Assembly: GCF_024707485.1 (NCBI RefSeq)
Contig: NZ_CP102602.1
Coordinates: forward strand, 1,860,001 to 1,924,000
Reading direction: 5' to 3'
Length of the DNA: 64,000 nt
DNA from: Thermococcus thermotolerans
Lineage (GTDB): Archaea > Methanobacteriota_B > Thermococci > Thermococcales > Thermococcaceae
The position numbers were made by a program, and so were the translations under genes. The notes under the pieces were generated by a model that was not told the origin of the DNA, did no database searches, and saw only the letters and a program-made list of their open reading frames with translations. Of the stretch, positions 42,243 to 51,116 are shown piece after piece (positions within the stretch are counted from its first letter, which is position 1; every line of letters begins with the position of its first letter).

Positions 42243-43186
42243 AGATCAGGGTCTCCTATGGAACCGCCATAGAGATGGGGCTGATAAAGGCCCGGATGCT
42301 GGCCAGGCCAACAACGGCGTATCTCATGACGTACCATGACGGCCGGTGCAGAAACAACTGTGCCTTCTGCCCCCAGGCTAGGGGAAGCGAGGCGGATCTC
42401 AGGCGGCTGTCCCGCATAACCTGGCCCGCCTTTGATGTTGAGGAAGTTGTTAAAAACCTTCCAGCGGGCGGTTTTGCGAGGATATGCCTCCAGACGGTTG
42501 ACTACCCCAGCCTAGTCTCCGACGTTATTGAACTCCTCGATCTTTTCCAGCCCCTGGGCATTCCGGTCTCGGTCTCGATAACCCCTGTGGACAGGGGCAC
42601 TCTAATGGAGTTCAAATCAAGGGGAGTTGACTACATAGGCGTCGGCCTCGACGTGGCCAGTGAGAGGCTCTATCCGGAAATCAAGGAGTCCCTTTACTCC
42701 TGGGACGACATGTGGCGCTTTACTAAAGATGTCATCGACGTCTTCGGCGATGGAAAAGCCCTCGTGCACGTGATAGTCGGGCTCGGAGAGACGGATAAGG
42801 AGCTCATTGGAACCATTGAGCGGGCATACTCAATGGGCGCCTGGGTTTCCCTCTTCGCGTTCACACCCATAAGGGGAACCCGCCTTGAGAACGCGGAACC
42901 CCCGAGCCTTGCCCGGTACAGGAGAATCCAGGTGGCCCACTACCTCATAAAGGAAGGACTCGCCGCGCCGGAGGACTTTGAGTTCGATGAGAAAGGTTCC
43001 CTCGTCGGGTTTGGGATCGATGTTGATGAGCTTGCCTCGGTGATTCCACCTGAGATATTCGCCACCCATGGCTGTCCGGGCTGTAACAGGCCGTACTACA
43101 ATGAAAGGCCAAAGAAAGAGCCTTACAACTTCCCCAAAAGTCCGGGGAAAGACTACGTGAGGCGCGTCCTTCAGTCTATCCTTTGA
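42239..43186 (+). CDS. Radical SAM protein, biotin-synthase-related (possible LipS-type lipoyl synthase subunit)
   Basis: The 315-residue protein has the radical SAM triad CX3CX2C (CRNNCAFC near residue 37), a TIM-barrel pattern (SVSITPVDRG, VDYIGVGLDVASERL, VHVIVGLGETDKELI) and a C-terminal CPGC near residue 280 that may bind a second FeS cluster. This matches the biotin-synthase-related COG that includes the two-component lipoyl synthase LipS1/LipS2 of T. kodakarensis (as I recall TK2109 and TK2248; the latter stands near an asparaginase gene). The lipoyl assignment is therefore plausible, not proven. Confidence 0.75.
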   Translation: MKIRVSYGTAIEMGLIKARMLARPTTAYLMTYHDGRCRNNCAFCPQARGSEADLRRLSRITWPAFDVEEVVKNLPAGGFARICLQTVDYPSLVSDVIELLDLFQPLGIPVSVSITPVDRGTLMEFKSRGVDYIGVGLDVASERLYPEIKESLYSWDDMWRFTKDVIDVFGDGKALVHVIVGLGETDKELIGTIERAYSMGAWVSLFAFTPIRGTRLENAEPPSLARYRRIQVAHYLIKEGLAAPEDFEFDEKGSLVGFGIDVDELASVIPPEIFATHGCPGCNRPYYNERPKKEPYNFPKSPGKDYVRRVLQSIL

Positions 43187-43667
43187 GGAGTTCCAGTATC
43201 TCGTTGAACTCTTCCAGGGTGAACATCTCTTCGACCTTTTCTCCCCTCGCTATTTTCATGAGCGCCATGACGAAGCGGTAAAGCTCCTCGTTGTCCTTCA
43301 CCAGACCCAGCGTAACGTCCATGCCCTCGGAAACCTCCCCGAGCCTGCCCTCCTCCTTCATTATGAACAGAATGTCCCCGAGCCTCTTTATTCCCAGCCT
43401 GTAGAGGTCTTCATTGGGGGCGCGGTGGATCGCCCGGAGGGCACACTTCACCGCCCCGCTGTAGTTGTCCTCCTGGAGAAAAATCTCCGCGAGCCTGAAG
43501 CATGCCTCGAAGTAGAACTCCGGTTCCTCATCTTTGGCCAGCTCCATTATCTCGTCGAGCTTTTTCTTTGCCCTCTCAAGGTCTCTGGCGTTTTCGGCCT
43601 CTATGGCCTCTCGAAAGAGCCTCATTATCTTTTCTCGTCCCTTCGGAGGTTCGTATTTTATCCCCAT
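43176..43667 (-). CDS. Small helical TPR-like protein, operon with rio2
   Basis: The 163-residue protein is all helical with repeat-like 34-residue spacing ([66 protein letters not shown]), typical of tetratricopeptide-like repeats. Function is unknown; its role may be protein binding. The start overlaps the rio2 stop, so it is probably co-translated with the kinase; an ATG one codon upstream is possible. It overlaps the radical SAM gene tail to tail by 11 bases. Confidence 0.78.
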   Translation of the reverse strand: MGIKYEPPKGREKIMRLFREAIEAENARDLERAKKKLDEIMELAKDEEPEFYFEACFRLAEIFLQEDNYSGAVKCALRAIHRAPNEDLYRLGIKRLGDILFIMKEEGRLGEVSEGMDVTLGLVKDNEELYRFVMALMKIARGEKVEEMFTLEEFNEILELLKG

Positions 43668-44593
43668 CATCCCTCACCCCGGCTCTCAAGCCAGGCCTTT
43701 TCAAAGCCGGGCCACACATCTTCAAACCTCTTCTCCACGCGCCATCTTCTCCTGAAGGCATTGAGGAGCACTGTTATATCCCTTTTGAGAAGCTCATAGC
43801 TGTCCGGGTGGGCGGTTGTAACGTACTGGGCCCAGTCGATTATGAGAACGCCACCGTCGTGGGTTAGAACGACGTTGAACTCGCTCATATCCGAGTGAAC
43901 GATGCCGAAGCGGACTATCTTGATGTACTCGTCCAGGACCATGTCGAGTATCTCCCTCGCTTCCTCCCTGGAGAGGTCGGTGTCGCGAAGCTCCGCCAGC
44001 TCGGTTCCGTCTATGAACTCCATGACGACCACGTGCCTGTTCCATGCTATCGGCCTCGGAACGCTGGCTATAGGGCTGAGAAGCGTCAGCGCTTCATACT
44101 CCTTCTTTGCTATCAGCCTCGAAACGTAGAGCCAGCTCGTGTGCCTTTTGTTGGCGAACACATCCCCGTGATAGGCAGCCTTTCTTGAGGCGGTTCTGCC
44201 GCCTATGCGGTTGAACTTGACGGCGACCTTCTCCCCGGCCGGCGTTACTCCCACGTACACATCTGCGTCCTTTCCAACGCCTATCTGTGCCGTGCTTATG
44301 GCCTCTACAACGCCCTTCTTCGCCAGCGCCCTTATTGCCAGAACGTCGTAGCCGTGTATCGTGAGCTGGTAGCCGATGTAGCCTATATCGCTCCGCCGCC
44401 TGACGAGGGACATGTCGTCGAGCTTGCCAAGTCTGAAGGATGCCGTTTCAACGTCAACCCTCGCGAATCTGGCTATGTCCTCCAGGGGAACCCATCTGTG
44501 GTGGCGCATGTTCAGCTCTACTCCCCTGAGTATCCTGAAGTCCAGGTCCCGCAGATTTGGGTACGCCTCCAGTGCCAGCAGCTTGCTTACCAT
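43667..44593 (-). CDS. rio2: RIO2 serine/threonine kinase/ATPase
   Basis: Rio2 acts in final maturation of the small ribosomal subunit. The 308-residue protein has the N-terminal winged helix (residues about 1-90) and the Rio kinase domain. The nucleotide loop is STAQIGVGKDADVYVG, the ATP Lys is in VAVKFNRIG, the hinge is MEFIDGTEL, the catalytic loop is VHSDMSEFNVV and the metal motif is IIDWAQ. All catalytic residues appear present. It pairs with a TPR-like protein gene downstream. Confidence 0.95.
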   Translation of the reverse strand: MVSKLLALEAYPNLRDLDFRILRGVELNMRHHRWVPLEDIARFARVDVETASFRLGKLDDMSLVRRRSDIGYIGYQLTIHGYDVLAIRALAKKGVVEAISTAQIGVGKDADVYVGVTPAGEKVAVKFNRIGGRTASRKAAYHGDVFANKRHTSWLYVSRLIAKKEYEALTLLSPIASVPRPIAWNRHVVVMEFIDGTELAELRDTDLSREEAREILDMVLDEYIKIVRFGIVHSDMSEFNVVLTHDGGVLIIDWAQYVTTAHPDSYELLKRDITVLLNAFRRRWRVEKRFEDVWPGFEKAWLESRGEG

Positions 44594-44685
44594 CGCTCCC
44601 TCCCTGAAGTCCGTTCCGGGCCGGGACTTATAAACCTAGTTGGCTTGGCGACATACTTTTAAACGCGTAGCCCTTTATCGAAACC

Positions 44686-45810
44686 ATGCGGAAGAGGCTT
44701 TTGCTGTTAGTCTCGCTCGGCTGGATATTCAACTACGCCCACAGGATGGCAATCCCTCCCCTCATTCCGATGATAAAGGCCGAGCTGGGAATAAACAACG
44801 CCGAGGCCGGGCTTTTGATGACCGCCCTTCTGCTCCCCTACGCCATCATTCAGGTTCCGGCCGGATACATCGGCGACCGCTTTGGGAGGAAGAGGCTCCT
44901 TGTTCTCAGCATAATCGGCTACTCGCTCTCGTCCGCACTCATAATCTTTGCCCGGGAATACTGGGAGCTTCTCGCTGTTAGGGCTCTTTACGGCCTTTTC
45001 TCGGGTCTGTATTATGCCCCTGCAACAGCGCTGATAAGCGAGGTCTATCGGGAGAGAAAGGGCTCCGCTTTGGGTGTCTTTATGGTCGGCCCACCAGTCG
45101 GGAGCGGGATAGCGCCCATCATAGCCGTCCCCATCGCCCTGAGACTTGAATGGCGCTACGCCTTTCTGGCGCTCTCGGCAATGAGCCTGGCGACTGGAAT
45201 AACCCTTGCCTTCGCGGTCAGGGGCGAGGTCTCAAAGCCGTCTCGCGTTAGGTTCTCGATTCCCCGGAACGTTTTTCTGCTCAGTGCGGCGAACTTCATA
45301 GTCCTTGCCGCGTTCTTTGGGCTTCTCACCTTCCTGGTCTCTTTCCTGGTGAACGCAGGCGTTTCCTTCGAAACGGCCTCTTGGCTGTTCTCCCTTCTCT
45401 CAGTCATAGGGATCGCAGGTTCTCTCTTCGGCGGCGGCCTCTACGACAGAATCGGGAGGAGAAGTATAGCGGTGGTCTTCGGTCTAAACGCATTCCTCAC
45501 GCTGATCCTTGCCCTAACGGCCTCTCCGTGGGTGATAATTCCCCTGGGGCTGACGTTCTACTCCGTGGGGGCAATAGTTACGGCCTACACGTCGGAAAAG
45601 GCCACCGGAGAGAACCTCGGTTCGGTTATGGGTTTCGTCAACATGGTTGGGTTCTTTGGCGCAACCGTCGGTCCGTACTTCGTTGGACTCCTCATCGACG
45701 GCTTTGGTTATGAGAGGGCGTTTCTATCGATACCCCTGATGTACCTGATGGCGTGGGGGATAATCCGGGTGGAAGAAAAGCTGGAAAAGAGAGAGATCAG
45801 CCGTACATGA
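44686..45810 (+). CDS. MFS transporter, probably leaderless
   Basis: The 374-residue protein has about 12 membrane helices and the MFS motif [13 protein letters not shown] between helices 2 and 3, with a second [12 protein letters not shown] in the other half. Substrate is unknown. A TATA-like ACTTTTAAACG stands 26 bp before the ATG, and no ribosome binding site is present, so a leaderless mRNA is expected. It overlaps pan tail to tail by 14 bases. Confidence 0.87.
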   Translation: MRKRLLLLVSLGWIFNYAHRMAIPPLIPMIKAELGINNAEAGLLMTALLLPYAIIQVPAGYIGDRFGRKRLLVLSIIGYSLSSALIIFAREYWELLAVRALYGLFSGLYYAPATALISEVYRERKGSALGVFMVGPPVGSGIAPIIAVPIALRLEWRYAFLALSAMSLATGITLAFAVRGEVSKPSRVRFSIPRNVFLLSAANFIVLAAFFGLLTFLVSFLVNAGVSFETASWLFSLLSVIGIAGSLFGGGLYDRIGRRSIAVVFGLNAFLTLILALTASPWVIIPLGLTFYSVGAIVTAYTSEKATGENLGSVMGFVNMVGFFGATVGPYFVGLLIDGFGYERAFLSIPLMYLMAWGIIRVEEKLEKREISRT

Positions 45811-46993
45811 CCTCATGCATGGCTATCTGCTGGGCAAGCCTTTGCTCTGCCCCGAAAACTTTCTCTATTGCCTTGAGGAAGTCGTCCTGGGTGATGTACT
45901 CACGCCTCGCCCTTATGGCGAACATCCCTGCCTCGGTGGCTATGGCCTTCAGGTCTGCTCCGCTGGCCCCCTCCGTCATCTCGGCTATGACGCGCAGGTC
46001 GACGTCCCTGAGGTTCATCTTCCTCGTGTGGACCTTTAGTATCTCCAGCCTGCCCTTGAAGTCCGGAAGCGGAACCTCAATAAGTCTGTCGAAGCGTCCG
46101 GGCCTGAGCAGTGCCGGGTCAAGGATGTCCGGCCTGTTGGTGGCGGCTATTACCTTAACGTTGCCCCTTGGATCGAAGCCGTCCATTTCCGCTAAAAGTT
46201 GCATCAGCGTTCTGTTGACTTCCCTCTCCCCACCGGTCGTCTCGTCCATTCTCTTCGCCCCGATGGCGTCTATCTCGTCAATGAATATTATGGTGGGTGC
46301 CTTCTCCTTGGCCAGCTCGAAGAGCTCGTGAACCAGCCTTGCCCCTTCGCCTATGAACTTCCTCACCAGCTCGCTGCCGACGACCTTTATGAACGTGGCG
46401 TTGACCTCGTGGGCGAGGGCCTTCGCCATGAGTGTCTTTCCACATCCAGGAGGACCGTAGAGGAGAACTCCCTTCGGCGGTTCAATCCCCACCTTTTCAA
46501 AGAGCTCTGGGTGCCTGAGCGGAAGCTCGACAGCCTCTCTCAACTCCTGGAGCTGCTTGTCTAGGCCGCCAATATCTTTGTAGCTGACCTCGGGTCTCTC
46601 GATGACTTCAAAGCCCAGAACACTCGGGTCCTTCTCGCTGGGAAGGAGTTCAACTATGGCCATGGTTCTCTGATCGAGGGCAACCCTCGAACCTGGTTTC
46701 AGTCTGTCCCTCTCTATCCAGGGTGCAATCCGGACTACAAAGCGCGGTCCGTTGTAGTTCTGGACTATCGCCCTGTCCTCGTCGAGTATCTCAAGGAGCA
46801 TACCCGCAAAGGCTGGCGGCTGTCTCAGCCGGGACATCTCCATTCTCATGCGTGAGAGTTCCCTCTCCAGTCTCTCCTTGTCGGCTTCCAGGGTCCTCAC
46901 CTGGAGTTCAAGCTGCCTGATCCTCCTCTTGAGGTACAGGATGTAATCATCGTACTCGTTCGATGGTTTAACGCCAACATCTTCAACGCTCAT
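45797..46993 (-). CDS. pan: PAN proteasome-activating nucleotidase
   Basis: PAN is the hexameric AAA ATPase that unfolds substrates for the archaeal 20S proteasome. The 398-residue protein has an N-terminal coiled coil (residues about 12-60), an OB domain, Walker A GPPGCGKT, Walker B IIFIDEID, the second region of homology with arginine fingers (RPGRFDR), and the C-terminal gate-opening HbYX-like tail MYG. The ATG at 46993 follows GAGGTGA; the upstream GTG is inside this site. Promoter GAGTTAAAAAGG lies about 45 bp upstream. Confidence 0.96.
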   Translation of the reverse strand: MSVEDVGVKPSNEYDDYILYLKRRIRQLELQVRTLEADKERLERELSRMRMEMSRLRQPPAFAGMLLEILDEDRAIVQNYNGPRFVVRIAPWIERDRLKPGSRVALDQRTMAIVELLPSEKDPSVLGFEVIERPEVSYKDIGGLDKQLQELREAVELPLRHPELFEKVGIEPPKGVLLYGPPGCGKTLMAKALAHEVNATFIKVVGSELVRKFIGEGARLVHELFELAKEKAPTIIFIDEIDAIGAKRMDETTGGEREVNRTLMQLLAEMDGFDPRGNVKVIAATNRPDILDPALLRPGRFDRLIEVPLPDFKGRLEILKVHTRKMNLRDVDLRVIAEMTEGASGADLKAIATEAGMFAIRARREYITQDDFLKAIEKVFGAEQRLAQQIAMHEVMYG

Positions 46994-47212
46994 AATTTTC
47001 ACCTCTCACAATCCAGACTGTGTAGAAGGGCCTTTTTAACTCTATCTTTTCCATGTATTCTTTGGGGCACCCAGCTTTATATACCTTTGGTACGAGATGT
47101 GCGGATTTTTTCTGACTTAACTTTGAAGTAATGGATGCGTGGTTTATTTGCGAAATTCTTATTAACTTCGAGTACCAATTATAAGGGGGTTATAGCACAG
47201 GGGTGGGATGTA

Positions 47213-47962
47213 ATGAGAGTCGAGATAAAGTTCAGGCCCGCGAAGGAGGGCACAATTCTTCCCTTCAATTATAACTACGATGTTTACGTTCAGCTTCTTG
47301 AGAAAATGGCCATAGTATCTCCTGAGATTGCCCACGAGGCTGAGGTAAGTCACGTTGACTACTTTACCTTCTCCCGTATAATGGTCAGAAAGCGTGAGCT
47401 GATTCCGGATAGGGGGATAAGGGTTCTCTCCGATGACGTTTCCCTCTATGTCTCTTCATCTTCCAGCGAGCTCATAAAGGCCGTTGTGGAGGGATTCATA
47501 GACAGCCCTGTTCTCCAGCTGGGTGATTCGGCTTTCATAGCGGACGATATAAAGATACTCAAGGAACCCCGCATAAAGGACGGGGCGCTCTTCTCAACGC
47601 TTAGTCCGATAATGGTCAGGACGGTCAAGCTCAGCGGCAACCGGATGAAGATATGGGATCTCTACCCAAGCGAGGAGGCCTTCTTTGACAAGCTACGCAA
47701 GGTAATGCTGATGAGATATTCGGCAATAATGGGCACGATGCCCGAGGAGAAGGACTTTGCCATTGACGTTATCAAGTTTAAGCCCGTCAGGATTCTCGTC
47801 AGAGACACCTACTACCGCGGCTCCCTCATGATATTCCGCTATCACGGCTCTCCGGAGATAGCCCGCTTCGGCTACGAGAACGGCTTTGGAGAAAAGACCC
47901 GCTACGGCTTTGGAATGGTCAAAGTAATTGATGAAGAGCCCAAACGAGAAGGCCAAGAGTGA
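47213..47962 (+). CDS. cas6: Cas6-family CRISPR RNA endoribonuclease, unlinked
   Basis: Cas6 cuts CRISPR repeat RNA. The 249-residue protein has two ferredoxin-like halves and the diagnostic C-terminal Gly-rich loop GFGEKTRYGFGMVKV. Compared from memory with P. furiosus Cas6, the His of AHEAEV matches the catalytic His position, while the general-base Tyr and Lys positions are not clearly kept, so activity is uncertain. No other cas gene and no repeat array lie within this window. The ATG at 47213 follows GGTGGG, with a TTATAAGGG box upstream. It overlaps the next gene tail to tail by 44 bases. Confidence 0.88.
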   Translation: MRVEIKFRPAKEGTILPFNYNYDVYVQLLEKMAIVSPEIAHEAEVSHVDYFTFSRIMVRKRELIPDRGIRVLSDDVSLYVSSSSSELIKAVVEGFIDSPVLQLGDSAFIADDIKILKEPRIKDGALFSTLSPIMVRTVKLSGNRMKIWDLYPSEEAFFDKLRKVMLMRYSAIMGTMPEEKDFAIDVIKFKPVRILVRDTYYRGSLMIFRYHGSPEIARFGYENGFGEKTRYGFGMVKVIDEEPKREGQE

Positions 47963-48827
47963 GTTCGATCAGCCATACAATAGCCACAAGCTTGGGCTCG
48001 GTAACCCTGACTTTTCTCATTATTGTCCCCAAGAAGCTGGGATACGGTGGCGCCTGAAGCGTTCCGTCGGGCAGGATCCTCGTTCTTCCGTGCCTCCTCA
48101 CGCCGAAACGAACACCCGTTGCCTTTATGGTAAAATCAAGGAAATGGGGGAGTAATAGAAGCGCCGCATAGGCCTCTACCTTTCCGGTAATGGCAACTAG
48201 CCCTATGAGGGCGCCGAGACCGAGGGTTCCAGTATCGCCCGGAAAGACCCTCGCGGGATACCTGTTCCACCACAGAAAGCCCAACGCAGTTCCCATCCCG
48301 GTCAACGCAATGAGCCTGGCATTTCCATCGGTTATCAGGGCAAGGATTCCAAGGATTATAGCGGAAGTCCCTATCTCAAGTCCGTTGAATCCGGCAAGCA
48401 TGTTCACCAGGTTTGCCGAGCCGGTAACGAAGAGCACCGCGAAAACTGGATACAAAACCCCCAGGTTGAGGGTGTATCCGAAGATATCCACCTCCGGTGC
48501 GATGCCGAAAAACGCCACCGGGACTGAGACCAAGAGCGATAGAACGACCTTGTGGAGCTGTCTCAGGTTCGTCAGGTCGTCTATGATTCCAACGACTCCG
48601 AAGAGCAGGAAGACCGTTAGAACCCCCACGATTTTCTCATCCATGAAGGGTGAGAGCGCCAGGGGGATGGCGAGAAGAATCGCTATACCCCCCATCTCAG
48701 CCACTTCCGGCTGGTTCATCTTGTGGATGTCTCTCCCGATGATTCCAGCCCTTTTCATTCTTGTGGCGACGTAAGGGGTAAGGATGAGCGTTAGGGTTAA
48801 ACCTATAAGCGGAGCGGCCGCTATCAT
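47919..48827 (-). CDS. MraY/WecA/AglH-like phospho-sugar transferase
   Basis: The 302-residue membrane protein of about ten helices belongs to the UDP-HexNAc:polyprenol-phosphate HexNAc-1-phosphate transferase family. Visible motifs are GGIAILLAI near residue 46, GIIDDLTNLRQ (the DDxxN metal site, near 80), NLVNMLAGFNGLE near 140, FPGDTGTLGLGA near 195 and HFLDFTIK near 225. In archaea it starts the N-glycan by placing a HexNAc phosphate on dolichol phosphate. The neighbouring GT2 gene suggests a lipid-linked sugar locus. Confidence 0.88.
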   Translation of the reverse strand: MIAAAPLIGLTLTLILTPYVATRMKRAGIIGRDIHKMNQPEVAEMGGIAILLAIPLALSPFMDEKIVGVLTVFLLFGVVGIIDDLTNLRQLHKVVLSLLVSVPVAFFGIAPEVDIFGYTLNLGVLYPVFAVLFVTGSANLVNMLAGFNGLEIGTSAIILGILALITDGNARLIALTGMGTALGFLWWNRYPARVFPGDTGTLGLGALIGLVAITGKVEAYAALLLLPHFLDFTIKATGVRFGVRRHGRTRILPDGTLQAPPYPSFLGTIMRKVRVTEPKLVAIVWLIELTLGLLVWALHQLL

Positions 48828-48883
48828 ATCTTAGACACCCAATCCCCTTATAACTGACCAAAAATAAACCCTTCGGTGAGAAC

Positions 48884-50206
48884 ATGGACGTGAAACTGGT
48901 GGTCTTTGACCTTGACGGAACGCTGGTCGGTGCACCCAGACCCTTTGCCGAAATTAAGGAGGAGCTCAAATCCCGGCTCATTGAGATGGGAATATCCAAG
49001 GAAATAATCGGTGACATGACGCCGATGTACGAGAACCTGTTGAGGATATCCCGCGAGACGGGAAGGGACTTCGAGGAGCTATACTCTATCCTTGTCGAAC
49101 TTGAGGCTGAGAGAATTGGGGATAGTTTTCTTTTTGAGGGCGTCTTGGAAGTTCTGGACTTTCTGAGGGAACAGAACGTCAAAATGGCGATAATGACCCG
49201 GAGCTCCCGGAAGGCAACGCTGAAGGCTTTAGAGATGCAAGGAATAGGTGACTATTTTGATATTGTCTCCACCCGTGACGATGTTCCGCCGGATGACCTC
49301 AAGCCTAATCCCGGGCAGCTTCGGCGGATAATCGAGGCCTTTGGCCTTGAACCGACCAAGGTTCTGGTGGTTGGTGACCACGGCTACGACATACTCCCTG
49401 CCAGGGAGCTCGGTGCGTTGAGCGTTATGATAACGGGCCACACCGCCGGGAGGATGAGCTTTTCGGTTGACTCAACCCCAGATTTTGAGGTTGAAGACAT
49501 GAGAGAACTCCTTAGACTCCTGGAAAACCTTCTAAGTACTTACGTCGTTGTGCCGGCCTACAATGAGGAGATGACCATCGGTGCCGTCCTCGATGACCTG
49601 CTCAGGTATTTTAGACGGGATGAGATAGTCGTCGTCAACGACGGCTCCCGTGACAGAACCCGGGAGATAGCCCGTTCAAAGGGCGTCCATGTCCTCACGC
49701 ACCTGGTCAACCGCGGTCTCGGCGGTGCCCTTGGCACCGGCATAACCTATTCCCTCAGAAGGAACGCCCGGCTTATCCTCACCTTCGATGCCGACGGTCA
49801 GCACCTCGTGAGCGACGCCCTGAGGGTTATGAAGCCCGTCGCCGAGGGAAAGGCGGACTTTGCCGTTGGTTCGAGGCTCAAGGGCGACACCAGCCAGATG
49901 CCCTTTGTGAAGCGCTTTGGAAACTTCGTCCTTGATGCCATAACGGCTGTTTTTGCGAGAAAATACGTCAGCGACAGTCAGAGCGGGCTGAGATGCTTTA
50001 GCAGGGATTGTGCCGCCAAAATAAGGATAACCTGCGACCGCTACGCGGTTTCGAGCGAGATAATCATTGAAGCCTCCAGAAACCGCTGTCGCATTGTTGA
50101 AGTGCCAATCCGCGCCGTGTACACCGAGTACTCCATGAAAAAGGGAACGAACATCCTGGAGGGTGTTAAAATAGCTCTCAACCTGCTGTTTGATAAGTTG
50201 AGGTGA
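48884..50206 (+). CDS. HAD phosphatase fused to a family 2 glycosyltransferase
   Basis: The 440-residue protein joins two enzymes. Residues 1-215 form a HAD phosphatase with motif I VVFDLDGTLV, motif II MTRSSRK, a Lys at the KPNPGQ step and motif IV VVGDHGYDI. Residues about 220-440 form a GT2 dolichyl-phosphate sugar transferase-like domain with VVVPAYNEEMTIGAV, VVNDGSRD, and FDADGQH (DXD-like). The GT2 part resembles dolichol-phosphate mannosyl/glucosyl synthases. The ATG start has GGTGAG upstream. DUF2304 follows at once. The fusion may couple sugar-phosphate removal to transfer. Confidence 0.88.
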   Translation: MDVKLVVFDLDGTLVGAPRPFAEIKEELKSRLIEMGISKEIIGDMTPMYENLLRISRETGRDFEELYSILVELEAERIGDSFLFEGVLEVLDFLREQNVKMAIMTRSSRKATLKALEMQGIGDYFDIVSTRDDVPPDDLKPNPGQLRRIIEAFGLEPTKVLVVGDHGYDILPARELGALSVMITGHTAGRMSFSVDSTPDFEVEDMRELLRLLENLLSTYVVVPAYNEEMTIGAVLDDLLRYFRRDEIVVVNDGSRDRTREIARSKGVHVLTHLVNRGLGGALGTGITYSLRRNARLILTFDADGQHLVSDALRVMKPVAEGKADFAVGSRLKGDTSQMPFVKRFGNFVLDAITAVFARKYVSDSQSGLRCFSRDCAAKIRITCDRYAVSSEIIIEASRNRCRIVEVPIRAVYTEYSMKKGTNILEGVKIALNLLFDKLR

Positions 50207-50211
50207 TGACC

Positions 50212-50577
50212 ATGTATGCGGTTCAGTACATGGCTATAGTTGTTGTACTGGCCCTGATGCTCTACGTGCTGGGCAAGTACGGGAAGAAGGAGTTTGAGTG
50301 GGGTGATTTCCTCTTTTGGGAGGTTATCCTACTGGGTCTCCTGATAGTGGCGATATTCCCCCTGGAAATAGCCAACGAGATTCGAAAACTCCTCGGCCTT
50401 GGTAGGGGCCTTGATGCGCTGTTCGTTATTGCGATAGGCCTGTCGTACCTCCTGATATTGAAGGTCTACGTTGCGGTGGACAGAACCGAGAGGGAGATAA
50501 CGGAGCTGACTAGAAAAATCGCAATCGAGATGGAGGAGATAAACAGAAGGCTAGAGGAGATAGACGAGAAACTCTAA
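50212..50577 (+). CDS. DUF2304 small membrane protein, partner of GT2
   Basis: The 121-residue protein has three predicted membrane helices (residues about 3-19, 34-52 and 66-88) and a charged coiled-coil C-terminal tail (TEREITELTRKIAIEMEEI). DUF2304 proteins commonly follow GT2 genes for lipid-linked sugars and may help them sit in the membrane. The ATG at 50212 follows GAGGTGA, overlapping the end of the GT2 gene; two earlier codons are in the site. It ends against the deaminase gene with a 4-base overlap. Confidence 0.85.
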   Translation: MYAVQYMAIVVVLALMLYVLGKYGKKEFEWGDFLFWEVILLGLLIVAIFPLEIANEIRKLLGLGRGLDALFVIAIGLSYLLILKVYVAVDRTEREITELTRKIAIEMEEINRRLEEIDEKL

Positions 50578-51110
50578 TCCACGAATTCACCGAAAAGCTC
50601 CTCCAGGAATGCCTGTACCCTTTCCTTTGAAAGCTTGAACTGTCTTATCTTGACTATTCCCTTCTCCTGCGCCTCTCTGAGCAGAATCTCCGTTGCCTCG
50701 TTGGGATACATCTCCTCGTAGACTATCTCCTTTATTCCGGCGTTTATGACTATCTTGAAGCAGATGTCGCAGGGGAAGTGGGTGACGTAGAGCGTCGCTC
50801 CTTCGAGGCTTATGCCCTTTCTAGCCGCCATCGCTATGACGTTCTGCTCGGCGTGGACGGCTCTGTGACAGTGGCCGTCGACGATGAGGCACCCCACGTC
50901 AATGCAGTGCTCCATGCCCCTAGGTGCACCGTTGTAACCGGTAGCGAGGATGTAGCCGTCTTTGACAGCGACGGCACCTACCCTGAGACGGGGACAGGTT
51001 GCCCTGAGGGAGACGAGCTTTGCGATAAGCATGAAATACTCGTCTTTAGTCGGCCTTATGCGCTTTATCCTCTCGGCCTTTTCCCTGTCGAGTACTATCT
51101 CAATCCCCAT
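50574..51110 (-). CDS. dCMP deaminase family cytidine deaminase
   Basis: The 178-residue protein has the zinc motifs HAEQN (His and catalytic Glu) and PCDIC (two Cys), typical of dCMP deaminases (dCMP to dUMP for dTTP synthesis). An additional CPRLRVGAV and a GCLIVDGHCHRAVHAE stretch with extra Cys/His match the dCMP deaminase/ComE-like family. It is 6 bases downstream of htpX on the same strand, with GGG and an AT-rich stretch before the ATG. Confidence 0.9.
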   Translation of the reverse strand: MGIEIVLDREKAERIKRIRPTKDEYFMLIAKLVSLRATCPRLRVGAVAVKDGYILATGYNGAPRGMEHCIDVGCLIVDGHCHRAVHAEQNVIAMAARKGISLEGATLYVTHFPCDICFKIVINAGIKEIVYEEMYPNEATEILLREAQEKGIVKIRQFKLSKERVQAFLEELFGEFVD

Positions 51111-51116
51111 AGGGCA

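Noticed and set aside
47087-47178. Inverted TTGGTAC and GTACCAA elements before cas6
   Set aside because: Arms of 7 bases separated by about 80 are expected by chance and do not frame a promoter element.
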